This document shows, piece by piece, positions 7,713 through 19,434 of a stretch of 64,000 nt of DNA. A program made the translations under genes and the position numbers. Numbering within the stretch: the stretch's first letter is position 1; each line of letters begins with the position of its first letter. Source of the DNA: Buttiauxella gaviniae (lineage in GTDB: Bacteria; Pseudomonadota; Gammaproteobacteria; Enterobacterales; Enterobacteriaceae); the NCBI RefSeq assembly GCF_040786275.1, contig NZ_JBFMVT010000002.1:1860001-1924000 (forward strand). The letters run 5' to 3'. Below the pieces are notes generated by a model. The model did no database searches. It had not been told where the DNA came from and saw nothing but the letters and a program-made list of their open reading frames with translations.

Positions 7713-8129
7713 TTAAATTTACGCGTAATTTTCATTCCTTGCCTGCTTTGTTTATCTGCATGTACATTATTAAGCCCCAAAGCAGAATATATTCCTGATA
7801 ATGGCGTGTTAAAAGATGCGATAGTTGGCATGCCTTATTTTTCAAAGATTAGTATCGTAAGAGGTAGAGTTTTTGGTGGCGTAGAAAGAAAGGCAGGGAT
7901 TATAGAACCTAATGATTCGGGAATTTTTTTACGGAATTGTCTGTTACCTTCCTGGATGATTACAGAAAACACAAGAGATACCAAGGATCATAACTGTGTT
8001 GAGGTTTACGGTACTCCCACAAAGCCTGGTATTATAAATATAAATATCAGTAGCGGAATGTATGGACATATGTTTGCCCCTGCTAGCGAATTCAGCAAGG
8101 ACTACACTCTGACCGTAGTTAATCCCTAA
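7710..8129 (+). CDS. putative immunity lipoprotein, paralogue 3
   Basis: The third 139-residue member, with lipobox LSAC (Cys18, then Thr) and the shared EYIPDNGVLK, GMPYF, HNCVEVYGTPTKPGI and SSGMYGHMFAPASEFSKDY blocks. It is the most diverged in the middle (WMITENTRDTKDHNC). It has no copy of the hairpin spacer after it and is the last gene of the array, 33 bp from the end of the convergent small gene. The triplication may protect against related toxins carried by other strains. That is inference from polymorphic-toxin loci in general. Confidence 0.62.
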   Translation: MLNLRVIFIPCLLCLSACTLLSPKAEYIPDNGVLKDAIVGMPYFSKISIVRGRVFGGVERKAGIIEPNDSGIFLRNCLLPSWMITENTRDTKDHNCVEVYGTPTKPGIININISSGMYGHMFAPASEFSKDYTLTVVNP

Positions 8130-8162
8130 ATGTAGCTAAAGGTTTACGCCGCGTAATCATCA

Positions 8163-8348
8163 TCACTCATCGGTGTTTGAAGCCTTTTTTCCTTTTTGAC
8201 GGCGCTTAATCTCAGTACGAACAGCGGCAATAATAAACTTAGCTCTTGTCTCATCATCCAGAAGGCACTCATCCATCTCTTCAACAACATCATGTGGAAT
8301 ACGGGCGTTGATTTGTTGAGATTTATTATTGATATAGCCCGTTGCCAT
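8163..8348 (-). CDS. YlcI/YnfO-type small protein (DUF3950-like, probable ribbon-helix-helix)
   Basis: A 61-residue basic protein starting MATGYINNKSQQINARIPHD, then VVEEMDECLL...TRAKFIIAAVRTEIKRRQ. This pattern of one beta strand followed by two helices fits a ribbon-helix-helix DNA-binding protein, and the N-terminus matches the phage-associated YlcI/YnfO family. The ATG at 8346-8348 has AAGGG eight bases upstream. An upstream in-frame ATG would add 21 residues but has no good ribosome site. It is divergent from the gene at 8523, with a perfect 11-bp inverted repeat between them that is a likely operator. Confidence 0.72.
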   Translation of the reverse strand: MATGYINNKSQQINARIPHDVVEEMDECLLDDETRAKFIIAAVRTEIKRRQKGKKASNTDE

Positions 8349-8400
8349 GAGTGAATCCCTTGTTCGATGTGATGAAAAATAGTGCTTATACAGTATTGAG

Positions 8401-8433
8401 GTGTTATTCACTTTACTATAAGGTGAATAACAC
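8401..8433. promoter_or_regulatory. perfect inverted repeat, candidate operator
   Basis: GTGTTATTCAC (8401-8411) and GTGAATAACAC (8423-8433) are separated by 11 bp in the divergent intergenic region. The whole repeat spans three helical turns, suiting a dimer-of-dimers. The neighbouring small DNA-binding protein is the obvious candidate ligand. Confidence 0.55.
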
Positions 8434-8460
8434 TAAGGAGCTCTTCCAGACCTTAAAACA

Positions 8461-8493
8461 ACGCTCCGATGTGCGTCAACACATTCGGAGCGT
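8461..8493 (+). promoter_or_regulatory. strong hairpin in the leader of the 8523 gene
   Basis: ACGCTCCGATGTG pairs with CACATTCGGAGCGT (one bulged T), giving a 13-bp GC-rich stem with a 6-base CGTCAA loop. It ends 29 bases before the ATG at 8523. There is no T-run, so it is unlikely to be a simple terminator; it could shield the leader or act as an RNA regulatory element. Confidence 0.5.
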
Positions 8494-8522
8494 CTAACCA
8501 AAACGTTAAAAGGAGTAACGCT

Positions 8523-9032
8523 ATGGCTAACGCCGATAGTAACACAATCGCTCGCCCTGAAATCGAGTCAGCTATCACCATGCAGTTAAAAACCCCGCTT
8601 GGTGCCACCCACGATCTTTTTCAGTTACTTGATGGTTGCCAGCGCGATGCTGATGCATTAATTGAAAATGATAACAACACTGAATGCATGGCTCTTTGTG
8701 GTCGCTTGCTTGCCGGGCTGGAAGTAATGAAAGGAACACTCAAAGCGCCGCTACCCGATCATCTAATCAAGCGTCTTACGGTCAATAATATCAATGCAGA
8801 CGACTATCGTTGCCCAATTTCGACGGATTCAGAAACGTTGCGTGAATATTGTGTAGCGCTAACGATAGTGCTGTTAAATCATCAGGAGTCAGCGGAACAG
8901 AAGGCGCACATCACGGGAATGTTATTTGAAATGGTAAATCTGCTGGTCGACGATTTAAAAGCACCACGTTTTATTGATACTGGTGAGGGGTTGGCGATGA
9001 TTAGCGGGGAGAAGGTTTCAGTAATTCATTAA
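8523..9032 (+). CDS. protein of unknown function, 169 residues
   Basis: Starts MANADSNTIARPEIESAITM with AAAAGGAGT nine bases upstream; a longer in-frame start at 8469 falls within the leader hairpin and is rejected. The protein is acidic and mostly helical by inspection, with no signal peptide, membrane segment or catalytic motif that I recognise. It has four Cys (QLLDGCQRD, ECMALCGRL, RCPIS) plus one in YCVALTIV. It sits between a phage-type small DNA-binding protein and phoU, so it is part of the same accessory islet. I do not assign a function. Confidence 0.7.
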   Translation: MANADSNTIARPEIESAITMQLKTPLGATHDLFQLLDGCQRDADALIENDNNTECMALCGRLLAGLEVMKGTLKAPLPDHLIKRLTVNNINADDYRCPISTDSETLREYCVALTIVLLNHQESAEQKAHITGMLFEMVNLLVDDLKAPRFIDTGEGLAMISGEKVSVIH

Positions 9033-9101
9033 GTTAGAAGAGTGGATAAATCCCCTCTCCCAAAGGAGAGGGAACTGATTAACTCAGATGACGGCAATAA
9101 A

Positions 9102-9827
9102 TCACTCTTTCGGATCTTTCCCGGCCAGCAATTTATCCAGCTCGTCGCCGCCGACATGGCGGAAGTCCTGCCCTTTAACGAAGTAGAAGATAAACTCGCA
9201 GATATTCTGGCAGCGGTCGCCGATACGCTCGATAGAACGCGCGCAGAACAGCGCGGTCAGCACGCTGGGAATAGTGCGTGAGTCTTCCATCATATACGTC
9301 ATCAACTGGCGCACGATGCCTTCATATTCCTGGTCAACTTTCTTATCTTCGCGATAGATACGCACCGCTTCGTCGAGATCCATGCGCGCGAATGCGTCCA
9401 GCACGTCATGCAGCATTTGCACGGTATGGCGGCCTAATGACTCCAGGCTAACCAGCAGCGGTTGGTGCTGCTGGGAGAATTTCTCCAGCGCCGTGCGGCA
9501 GATTTTATCCGCCACGTCACCGATACGTTCCAGCTCAGAAATCGTTTTGATGATCGCCATGACCAGACGCAGGTCGCTGGCGGTTGGCTGGCGTTTCGCG
9601 ATGATGCGCACACAGGCTTCGTCGATCGCGACTTCCATCATGTTTACTTTCTGGTCGCCTTCAATAACGCGCTTTGCCAGCTCGCCATCCTGATTGTGCA
9701 TGGCGGTGATGGCATCAGAAAGCTGCTGCTCCACCAGCCCACCCATCGTCATAACCTGGGTGCGGATATATTCCAGCTCGGCGTTAAACTGGCCGGAGAT
9801 GTGTTTGTTGAGATTGAGGCTATCCAT
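9102..9827 (-). CDS. phoU: phosphate signalling protein PhoU
   Basis: A 241-residue cytosolic all-helical protein made of two repeated PhoU three-helix bundles, the same length as E. coli PhoU. It links the PstSCAB transporter to the PhoR sensor kinase and keeps the Pho regulon off when phosphate is plentiful. The repeated metal-binding motifs E(R)IGDVADKI and [10 protein letters not shown] are both present. The start [13 protein letters not shown] is the family start, six codons inside the longest open frame. It is the last gene of pstSCAB-phoU, 14 bp after pstB. Confidence 0.96.
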   Translation of the reverse strand: MDSLNLNKHISGQFNAELEYIRTQVMTMGGLVEQQLSDAITAMHNQDGELAKRVIEGDQKVNMMEVAIDEACVRIIAKRQPTASDLRLVMAIIKTISELERIGDVADKICRTALEKFSQQHQPLLVSLESLGRHTVQMLHDVLDAFARMDLDEAVRIYREDKKVDQEYEGIVRQLMTYMMEDSRTIPSVLTALFCARSIERIGDRCQNICEFIFYFVKGQDFRHVGGDELDKLLAGKDPKE

Positions 9828-9841
9828 TGTATTCTCCCGGA

Positions 9842-12515
<2,674 letters not shown>

Positions 12516-12537
12516 TTACTCTTTTAGTTTAGAAATG

Positions 12538-12655
12538 TCGGGTAGCGCTGCGCTTACCCGACCTACAGAAGGCTATTGTAGGGGGATAAACGACAACGCC
12601 ATCCACCAATTTGAAGCAGTTGTAGGGTGGATTAGCGTAAGCGACATCCACCATT
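12538..12655. repeat. BIME/REP-like palindrome cluster in the pstS-pstC gap
   Basis: Three related palindromic units: CGGGTAGCGCTGCGCTTACC-type at 12538-12561, a GTAGGGGG...CCATCCACC unit, and a GTAGGGTGG...CATCCACC unit. The same family recurs in the glmS-glmU gap. It is placed inside an operon after the highly expressed pstS, where such elements stabilise the upstream transcript. Confidence 0.7.
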
Positions 12656-12670
12656 TTCGTCAAAATAGAC

Positions 12671-13820
<1,150 letters not shown>

Positions 13821-14054
13821 GGAGAGTGCGTAGAAAAACAAGAGATTAAATTATTAAATATCAAATGGTTATATTTATTTCATCTCAATAAAAACGTAGA
13901 GAAAACTATTAAATCTTTTTCTCTTTAAGACACAATTCTTCATCACTTCTCGCACGTCCCCCGTTTCAATACCGCTTTTCAGTAATACCTCTTATTCGCC
14001 ATACCACTCATTCATACAAATTATAAAAATCACCCATACCATTACCACCAAAAA
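13821..14054. other. AT-rich intergenic stretch, nothing certain
   Basis: Lies between the Pho boxes of pstS and the CRP site of the divergent transporter. I see no gene, RNA or clear repeat; long A/T runs may help bend the promoter region. Confidence 0.5.
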
Positions 14055-14070
14055 TGTGACGGACGTCACA
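14055..14070 (+). promoter_or_regulatory. perfect CRP-cAMP site upstream of the ExuT-like gene
   Basis: TGTGA-CGGACG-TCACA is a perfect match to the CRP half-sites with the standard 6-bp spacer. It lies about 245 bp before the start codon and about 60 bp upstream of a KdgR-like palindrome, which fits a catabolite-controlled sugar-acid transporter. Just downstream, CTCAAT-AAAA-ATTGAG (14096-14111) is a second short palindrome. Confidence 0.8.
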
Positions 14071-14128
14071 TAGGTAATCCATAGGGGGTAGATTACTCAA
14101 TAAAAATTGAGATTAATCACAAATAAAA

Positions 14129-14145
14129 ATGAAACGCCGGTTCAT
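14129..14145. promoter_or_regulatory. KdgR-like operator upstream of the ExuT-like gene
   Basis: ATGAAAC-GCC-GGTTCAT is a 17-bp near-perfect palindrome with a 3-bp centre, close to the reported KdgR pattern (AATGAAAC-NNN-GTTTCATT). KdgR represses pectin and uronate genes in enterobacteria. A matching site precedes the pectate lyase at 19435. Confidence 0.6.
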
Positions 14146-14314
14146 CATCACTGCGTATTGTGATCTTCATAACAAAAACAAGTCCAGGATGGGCCAACCC
14201 AGAATCCACGACGTCTTCTGAAGCGCCGCTGATTTTTATCTCCTCTGAATTATTTATTTGCCTGCTGCCTTGCAGCGGTCAGGCCACTTATTGCTTGAAA
14301 TACGGGACTTAGTT

Positions 14315-15586
14315 ATGCGCAAAACAGGCCACAAGCGCTGGTTTATGCTTTCTCTGGTGACGCTTGGCACCATTCTTTGTTATTTAACCAGAAACACCAT
14401 TTCTGCGGCAGCGCCAACGCTGCAAAGTGACCTTCACATCACTACCCAGCAATATTCTTACATTATTGCGACATTCTCCGCCTGCTATACCATCGCGCAG
14501 CCGATTGCCGGTTATCTGCTTGATACATTGGGCACTAAAGTGGGTTACACCATTTTTGGCCTGCTGTGGGGCGCGTTCTGTATCGGGGCCTCGTTTGCGA
14601 CCGGCTGGAAAGGCCTGGCAATGTTCCGCGGCCTCGGTGGTTTTGCTGAAAGTGCGATGATTCCCGCAGGTTTAAAATCAGTAACCGAATGGTTCCCGGA
14701 TACCGAACGTTCCGTCGCGGTGGGTTACTTCAACGTAGGTTCATCTATTGGCGCGGTAATTGCGCCTCCGCTGGTGGCGTGGGCAATCTACATTAAGGAC
14801 TGGAGACTGGCGTTTATTATGGTTGGCATCATGAGCATGATGTGGGCTATCGGCTGGTATTTCACCTATAACCGCCCGGCAAAAACCAAATCGCTGTCTA
14901 AAGAAGAGTTTCTGTATATCACTAACGGACAGCCACAAAAGCCGAAGGTGGAAAAAGTCCGTATTGGTCGCCTGCTGAAACAGCGTAAATTCTGGGGGAT
15001 CGCTTTACCGCGCTTCCTGGCTGAACCGGCATGGGGAACATTTAACGCCTGGATCCCACTGTTTATGGTGCACAGATACGGCTTTAACCTCAAAGATATC
15101 GCCATGTTTGCCTGGATTCCGATGCTGTTTGCCGATTTTGGCTGCATTATTGGCGGTTATCTGCCGGGTATGTTCCAGAAGGTATTCGGGGTGAATATCG
15201 TGGTTTCCCGCAAACTGGTGGTCACCATGGGTGCCACGCTGATGATTCTCCCGGGGATGGTCGGTTTGTTCGGTAGCCCAATGGTGGCTATAGGCCTGTT
15301 ATGCGTTGGTGGGTTTGCTCATCAGTCACTGTCTGGTGCGTTGATCACACTGTCTTCTGATATGTTCGACTCCAACGAGGTCGCTACCGCTAACGGATTT
15401 ACCGGCATGGCAGCCTGGACCGCCAGCACCATGTTTGCACTGGTTGTCGGTGCGCTGGCCGATACCGTTGGTTTCAGCCCGCTGTTCGCGGTGCTTTCTG
15501 TGTTTGATGTTATCGGGGCGATAATCTTATGGATTCTGCTGAAATCCCCGGAACAACCAAAGCTGGTGACGCAGGAAGAAGTTTGA
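14315..15586 (+). CDS. ExuT-like hexuronate:proton symporter (MFS, anion:cation symporter family)
   Basis: A 423-residue, 12-helix major facilitator. It aligns through its whole length with E. coli ExuT (YLTRNTISAAAPTL, QQYSYIIATFSACYT, MIPAGLKSVTEWFPDTERS, FWGIALPRFLAEPAWGTFNAW, GFAHQSLSGALITLSSDMF), which imports galacturonate and glucuronate. The start MRKTGHKRW is the one that matches ExuT; a start 19 codons earlier is not supported. E. coli has no gene here, so this is an insertion between pstS and glmS. CRP and KdgR-like sites upstream and a pectate lyase gene 4 kb away suggest uptake of pectin breakdown products. The exact substrate (monomer or oligomer) is open. Confidence 0.88.
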   Translation: MRKTGHKRWFMLSLVTLGTILCYLTRNTISAAAPTLQSDLHITTQQYSYIIATFSACYTIAQPIAGYLLDTLGTKVGYTIFGLLWGAFCIGASFATGWKGLAMFRGLGGFAESAMIPAGLKSVTEWFPDTERSVAVGYFNVGSSIGAVIAPPLVAWAIYIKDWRLAFIMVGIMSMMWAIGWYFTYNRPAKTKSLSKEEFLYITNGQPQKPKVEKVRIGRLLKQRKFWGIALPRFLAEPAWGTFNAWIPLFMVHRYGFNLKDIAMFAWIPMLFADFGCIIGGYLPGMFQKVFGVNIVVSRKLVVTMGATLMILPGMVGLFGSPMVAIGLLCVGGFAHQSLSGALITLSSDMFDSNEVATANGFTGMAAWTASTMFALVVGALADTVGFSPLFAVLSVFDVIGAIILWILLKSPEQPKLVTQEEV

Positions 15587-15600
15587 TTTAAAGATAAAAA

Positions 15601-15628
15601 AAGTCCGGTGCAAAACCGGACTTTTTAT
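15601..15628. terminator. bidirectional Rho-independent terminator
   Basis: AAGTCCGGT / ACCGGACTT stem with a short GCAAA loop, an A-run before and a T-run after. It lies between the convergent ExuT-like gene and glmS and can serve both. Confidence 0.88.
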
Positions 15629-15652
15629 TTATACATTAATAGTTAGAACGGC

Positions 15653-17482
15653 TTATTCGACCGTTACTGACTTCGCCAGGTTACGTGGCTGGTCAACGTC
15701 GGTGCCTTTAATCAGCGCAACGTGGTAAGACAGCAATTGCAACGGCACGGTGTAGAAGATAGGCGCGATCACTTCTTCGACATGTGGCATCTCAATGATG
15801 TGCATATTGTCGCTGCTGGCAAAACCAGCATCTTTATCAGCAAAGACATACAGATGACCGCCGCGAGCACGAACTTCTTCGATGTTCGATTTCAGTTTTT
15901 CCAGCAGTTCGTTGTTTGGAGCGACAACGATAACCGGCATATCTGCATCAATCAGCGCCAGCGGGCCATGTTTTAGCTCGCCTGCCGCATACGCTTCCGC
16001 GTGAATATAAGAGATCTCTTTGAGCTTCAGCGCGCCTTCCATTGCGATCGGGTACTGATCGCCACGGCCTAAGAACAGCGCGTGATGCTTGTCGGAGAAA
16101 TCTTCAGCCAGAGCTTCGATGCGCTTATCCTGAGACAACATCTGCTCGATACGGCTCGGGAGCGCCTGCAAACCGTGAACAATATCTTGCTCGATGGATG
16201 CATCAGCACCTTTCAGACGGCTCAGTTTCGCCACCAGCATCAGCAGAACGGTAAGCTGAGTAGTAAACGCTTTGGTAGACGCCACGCCGATTTCAGTACC
16301 CGCGTTGGTCATCAGCGCCAGGTCTGACTCACGCACCAGCGAAGAACCTGGAACGTTACAGATAGCCAGTGAACCTAAATAGCCCAGTTCTTTAGACAAA
16401 CGCAGCGCCGCCAGGGTATCCGCCGTTTCGCCAGACTGAGAAAGGGTGATCATCAGGCTGTTGCGGCGAACCGCTGATTTGCGGTAGCGGAATTCGGAGG
16501 CAATTTCCACGTCGCAAGGTACGCCTGCCAGGGATTCAAACCAGTAACGCGAAACCATACCGGAGTTATAGGAAGTCCCGCACGCCACAATTTGAATGTG
16601 CTCAACCTGGGAGAGCATTTCGTTCGCTTTAGGGCCAAGCTCAGTAAGATCGATTGCACCGTGGCTAATACGGCCAGTCAGGGTGTTTTTAATCGCGTTT
16701 GGCTGCTCGTAAATCTCTTTTTGCATGTAGTGGCGGTAAATGCCTTTGTCGCCCGCGTCATACTGCAAATTAGATTCGATGTCAGGGCGTTTAACCTGCT
16801 CACCTTTGGTATCGAACACGGTGACAGAACGGCGAGTCACTTCGGCAATATCACCTTCTTCGAGGAAGATGAAACGACGCGTGACCGGCAGCAGTGCCAG
16901 TTGGTCAGAGGCGATAAAGTTTTCGCCCATGCCCAAACCTATAACCATTGGGCTACCGGAACGCGCAGCCAGCAGAACGTCTGGGTTGCGGGTGTCCATG
17001 ATAACGGTGCCGTAAGCGCCACGCAGTTTAGGAATGGTGCGCAGCACGGCTTCACGTAGAGTACCGCCTTGCTCCAGTTCCCAATGGACCAGGTGGGCAA
17101 TAACTTCGGTGTCAGTCTGGGAAACAAACGTGTAGCCACGACCCTGTAATTCTTCGCGCAGCGGCTCATAGTTTTCAATAATACCGTTGTGAACCACTAC
17201 GATATGGTCAGAAACATGAGGGTGAGCATTTACTTCGGAGGGTTCGCCGTGCGTCGCCCAACGGGTGTGAGCGATACCGGTGCCGCCATGCAGCGCAGTT
17301 TCTGCCGCCGCTTCAGCCAGTTTGTTCACTTTACCCAGACGGCGCAGACGGGTCATATGACCTTTTTCATCTACTACAGCCAGGCCCGCAGAGTCATAAC
17401 CACGGTATTCCAGACGACGTAATCCTTCGAGAAGGATTTCAGCGATATCACGTTGCGCGACCGCGCCAACAATTCCACACAT
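15653..17482 (-). CDS. glmS: glucosamine-6-phosphate synthase GlmS
   Basis: A 609-residue glutamine:fructose-6-phosphate amidotransferase, the first committed step to UDP-GlcNAc for cell wall and LPS. It begins [11 protein letters not shown], where Cys2 is the N-terminal glutaminase nucleophile after Met removal. The class II amidotransferase domain covers about residues 1-240, followed by two SIS domains ([29 protein letters not shown]). The C-terminus [10 protein letters not shown] is conserved. It is downstream of glmU, separated by REP-like palindromes. In E. coli the message is under GlmZ small-RNA control; I did not try to trace that site. Confidence 0.97.
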   Translation of the reverse strand: MCGIVGAVAQRDIAEILLEGLRRLEYRGYDSAGLAVVDEKGHMTRLRRLGKVNKLAEAAAETALHGGTGIAHTRWATHGEPSEVNAHPHVSDHIVVVHNGIIENYEPLREELQGRGYTFVSQTDTEVIAHLVHWELEQGGTLREAVLRTIPKLRGAYGTVIMDTRNPDVLLAARSGSPMVIGLGMGENFIASDQLALLPVTRRFIFLEEGDIAEVTRRSVTVFDTKGEQVKRPDIESNLQYDAGDKGIYRHYMQKEIYEQPNAIKNTLTGRISHGAIDLTELGPKANEMLSQVEHIQIVACGTSYNSGMVSRYWFESLAGVPCDVEIASEFRYRKSAVRRNSLMITLSQSGETADTLAALRLSKELGYLGSLAICNVPGSSLVRESDLALMTNAGTEIGVASTKAFTTQLTVLLMLVAKLSRLKGADASIEQDIVHGLQALPSRIEQMLSQDKRIEALAEDFSDKHHALFLGRGDQYPIAMEGALKLKEISYIHAEAYAAGELKHGPLALIDADMPVIVVAPNNELLEKLKSNIEEVRARGGHLYVFADKDAGFASSDNMHIIEMPHVEEVIAPIFYTVPLQLLSYHVALIKGTDVDQPRNLAKSVTVE

Positions 17483-17648
17483 AAGATTAGATTCCTGATA
17501 ATGGCGTTATGCCATGTGTTGTCGCTGACCTGTATGTTCCCGGTTATCCGGGGCCCCGAGCCTTGTAGAGAGTGGGGTTATAGTTTTTTTGTACTACATG
17601 GGCGGAGGAATATATTTTCCCCTCACCAAATTTTTATTGCCCGAACTG

Positions 17649-17716
17649 TCGGGTGGCGCTGCGCTTACCCGACCCACGCGGTGTTCGTAGGGTGGGTAAG
17701 CAAAGCGCCACCCACC
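17649..17716. repeat. REP-like palindrome pair in the glmU-glmS gap
   Basis: TCGGGTGGCGCTGCGCTTAC-type palindrome (17649-17672), then GTAGGGTGGGTAAGC...GCGCCACCCACC (17687-17716). Same family as the pstS-pstC cluster. Found within a 243-bp gap that otherwise holds no gene. Confidence 0.7.
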
Positions 17717-17725
17717 ACAGTTGCA

Positions 17726-19096
17726 TTACTTCTTCTTCACCGGACGCTGCCAGCCCTGGATATGCTTCTGCTTCACGCGACTAATCACCAGTTCATCTTC
17801 ACCCACGTTACGAGTGACCGTGGTGCCCGCAGCGATGGTTGCGCCACGCGCAACGGTGACAGGGGCAACCAGTTGGCTGTCAGAGCCTACAAACACGTCA
17901 TCGCCGATGATGGTTTTAAATTTGTTCGCACCATCGTAGTTACAGGTGATAGTGCCGGCGCCGATATTCACGTTATCGCCAATTTCGGCATCGCCCAGGT
18001 AGCTCAGATGGCCCGCTTTGGAACCTTTCCCCAGACGCGCTTTTTTCATTTCCACGAAGTTGCCAACGTGTGCCCCTTCAGCCAGCTCAGCGCCAGGGCG
18101 CAAACGGGCAAATGGGCCGATGGTGCAAGTCGCAGCAAGCGTTGCATCTTCCACCACGGTGTAAGGGCTGATTTCGCAATCATCGCCAATCACACTGTTT
18201 TTAATCACGCAGCCGGTGCCAATTTTGACGCGGTTACCTAGCGTTACCGCGCCTTCAATAATGACATTAGTATCAATTTCAACATCGCGCCCGTGCGTCA
18301 GTTCGCCGCGCAGGTCGAAACGCGCCGGATCGCGAAGCATAACACCCGCCAGCAGCAGTTTATCAGCCTGCTCGCTTTGATAGACGCGCTCAAGACGTGA
18401 CAGTTGCAGGCGATTGTTCACCCCTTCAACTTCGCTTAAACGATCGGGATGCACCGCTGTAATTTCGCGGCCTTCATGATGCGCCAGGGCGATAATGTCA
18501 GTGATATAGAATTCACCCTGAGCGTTGTTGTTATCGAGTTTCGCCAGCCAACGTTTCAGGTCTGCGCCGTTCGCCACCAGAATTCCGGTGTTAATTTCGT
18601 CAATTTTGCGTTGTTCTTCAGTCGCGTCTTTATGCTCAACAATGCCGACCACGTTGCCGTTTTCACGCGCAATACGGCCATAGCCCGTTGGATCAGCCAG
18701 TTTTACCGTCAACAATCCAATGCCACCCTGCGGTTTGGCGTCACGCAAGCGCTGCAAAGATTCAACAGAGATGAGCGGCACATCGCCGTAAAGCATCAGA
18801 ACGTCTTCGTCGTCAGCAAAGAAAGGGGCTGCTTGCTGCATGGCGTGACCGGTGCCTAATTGCTCTGCCTGTAGAACCCAGTTAAGGGAACCATCGCTAA
18901 GCGTATTTTTAAGCAAATCACCGCCGTGACCGTAAACCAGGTGCACGCGCTGTGCGCCTAATTTATTCGCGGCATCAATAACATGCTGAACCATCGGCTT
19001 CCCGGCAAGGGTATGTAATACCTTCGGGAGATCTGAATACATGCGGGTCCCTTTACCTGCGGCTAGGATAACCACGCTCATTGCACTGTTTGACAT
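17726..19096 (-). CDS. glmU: bifunctional UDP-GlcNAc pyrophosphorylase / GlcN-1-P acetyltransferase GlmU
   Basis: A 456-residue cytosolic enzyme that acetylates glucosamine-1-phosphate and then couples it to UTP, giving UDP-GlcNAc. The N-terminal nucleotidyltransferase has [25 protein letters not shown] and YGDVPL. After a linker helix near residue 230, the C-terminal half is a left-handed beta-helix of hexapeptide repeats ([27 protein letters not shown]). The catalytic His lies in the GHLSYLGDA region. The length equals the E. coli enzyme. It is transcribed with glmS. Confidence 0.97.
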   Translation of the reverse strand: MSNSAMSVVILAAGKGTRMYSDLPKVLHTLAGKPMVQHVIDAANKLGAQRVHLVYGHGGDLLKNTLSDGSLNWVLQAEQLGTGHAMQQAAPFFADDEDVLMLYGDVPLISVESLQRLRDAKPQGGIGLLTVKLADPTGYGRIARENGNVVGIVEHKDATEEQRKIDEINTGILVANGADLKRWLAKLDNNNAQGEFYITDIIALAHHEGREITAVHPDRLSEVEGVNNRLQLSRLERVYQSEQADKLLLAGVMLRDPARFDLRGELTHGRDVEIDTNVIIEGAVTLGNRVKIGTGCVIKNSVIGDDCEISPYTVVEDATLAATCTIGPFARLRPGAELAEGAHVGNFVEMKKARLGKGSKAGHLSYLGDAEIGDNVNIGAGTITCNYDGANKFKTIIGDDVFVGSDSQLVAPVTVARGATIAAGTTVTRNVGEDELVISRVKQKHIQGWQRPVKKK

Positions 19097-19378
19097 ACGC
19101 GTCCTGACTTTAAATTGTGAGTGAAGTAAAACGATTTCACGTTGAAAATTCTACATATTTTGCAACAAAAAACGTGGCGCCTAAAAAACAGACGCCGACC
19201 GTGCTTTTTGATTGCCCATGCGCTCAATTGTAGGTGGATCAGTACGGAAAAAGTACTTCCAAAATGATAAAAGCCATATATCTCTATGGATTAACACTTC
19301 TTTTCAGCGGGAAACAAAGCCCCCCCACATATTTTGTTGTTCCTGTTTTAAAAAACGACATTTGTGACAAGAACAAAA

Positions 19379-19391
19379 GAAACGCTGTTTC
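19379..19391. promoter_or_regulatory. KdgR-like operator upstream of the pectate lyase
   Basis: GAAAC-GCT-GTTTC perfect palindrome inside AT-rich flanks (AAAA before, ATTTTT after), 43 bp before the start codon at 19435. It matches the KdgR pattern used in pectinolytic enterobacteria. A TGTGA half-site (19363-19367) just upstream may be part of a weak CRP site. The rest of the 338-bp glmU-pel gap shows no gene. Confidence 0.68.
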
Positions 19392-19434
19392 ATTTTTATA
19401 CATAATGACGCTGACATTGATAAGGAGAATAAGA

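Larger units (their letters stand above)
6480..8129 (+). repeat. tandem triplication: toxin 3' end + lipoprotein gene + structured spacer
   Basis: Three units start at 6480, 7083 and 7678 (603 and 595 bp apart). Each begins with a copy of the toxin's C-terminal codons, then a lipoprotein gene. Units 1 and 2 end with a near-identical spacer of about 140 bp holding two hairpins: 6950-6980 with the 7024-7055 region, and 7548-7575 with the 7622-7652 region. The third unit lacks the spacer, so its end marks the boundary of the duplication. Divergence between the copies shows the event is not recent. Confidence 0.8.

Noticed and set aside
9053-9072. CCCTCTCC-CAAA-GGAGAGGG hairpin after the 8523 gene
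   Set aside because: The stem is perfect but there is no T-run on either strand, so I do not call it a terminator; it may still mark the end of the islet.
19234-19434. Longer pectate lyase start 67 codons upstream
   Set aside because: It would bury the signal peptide and run through the KdgR-like site; the ATG at 19435 has a good AAGGAG and a typical signal sequence.
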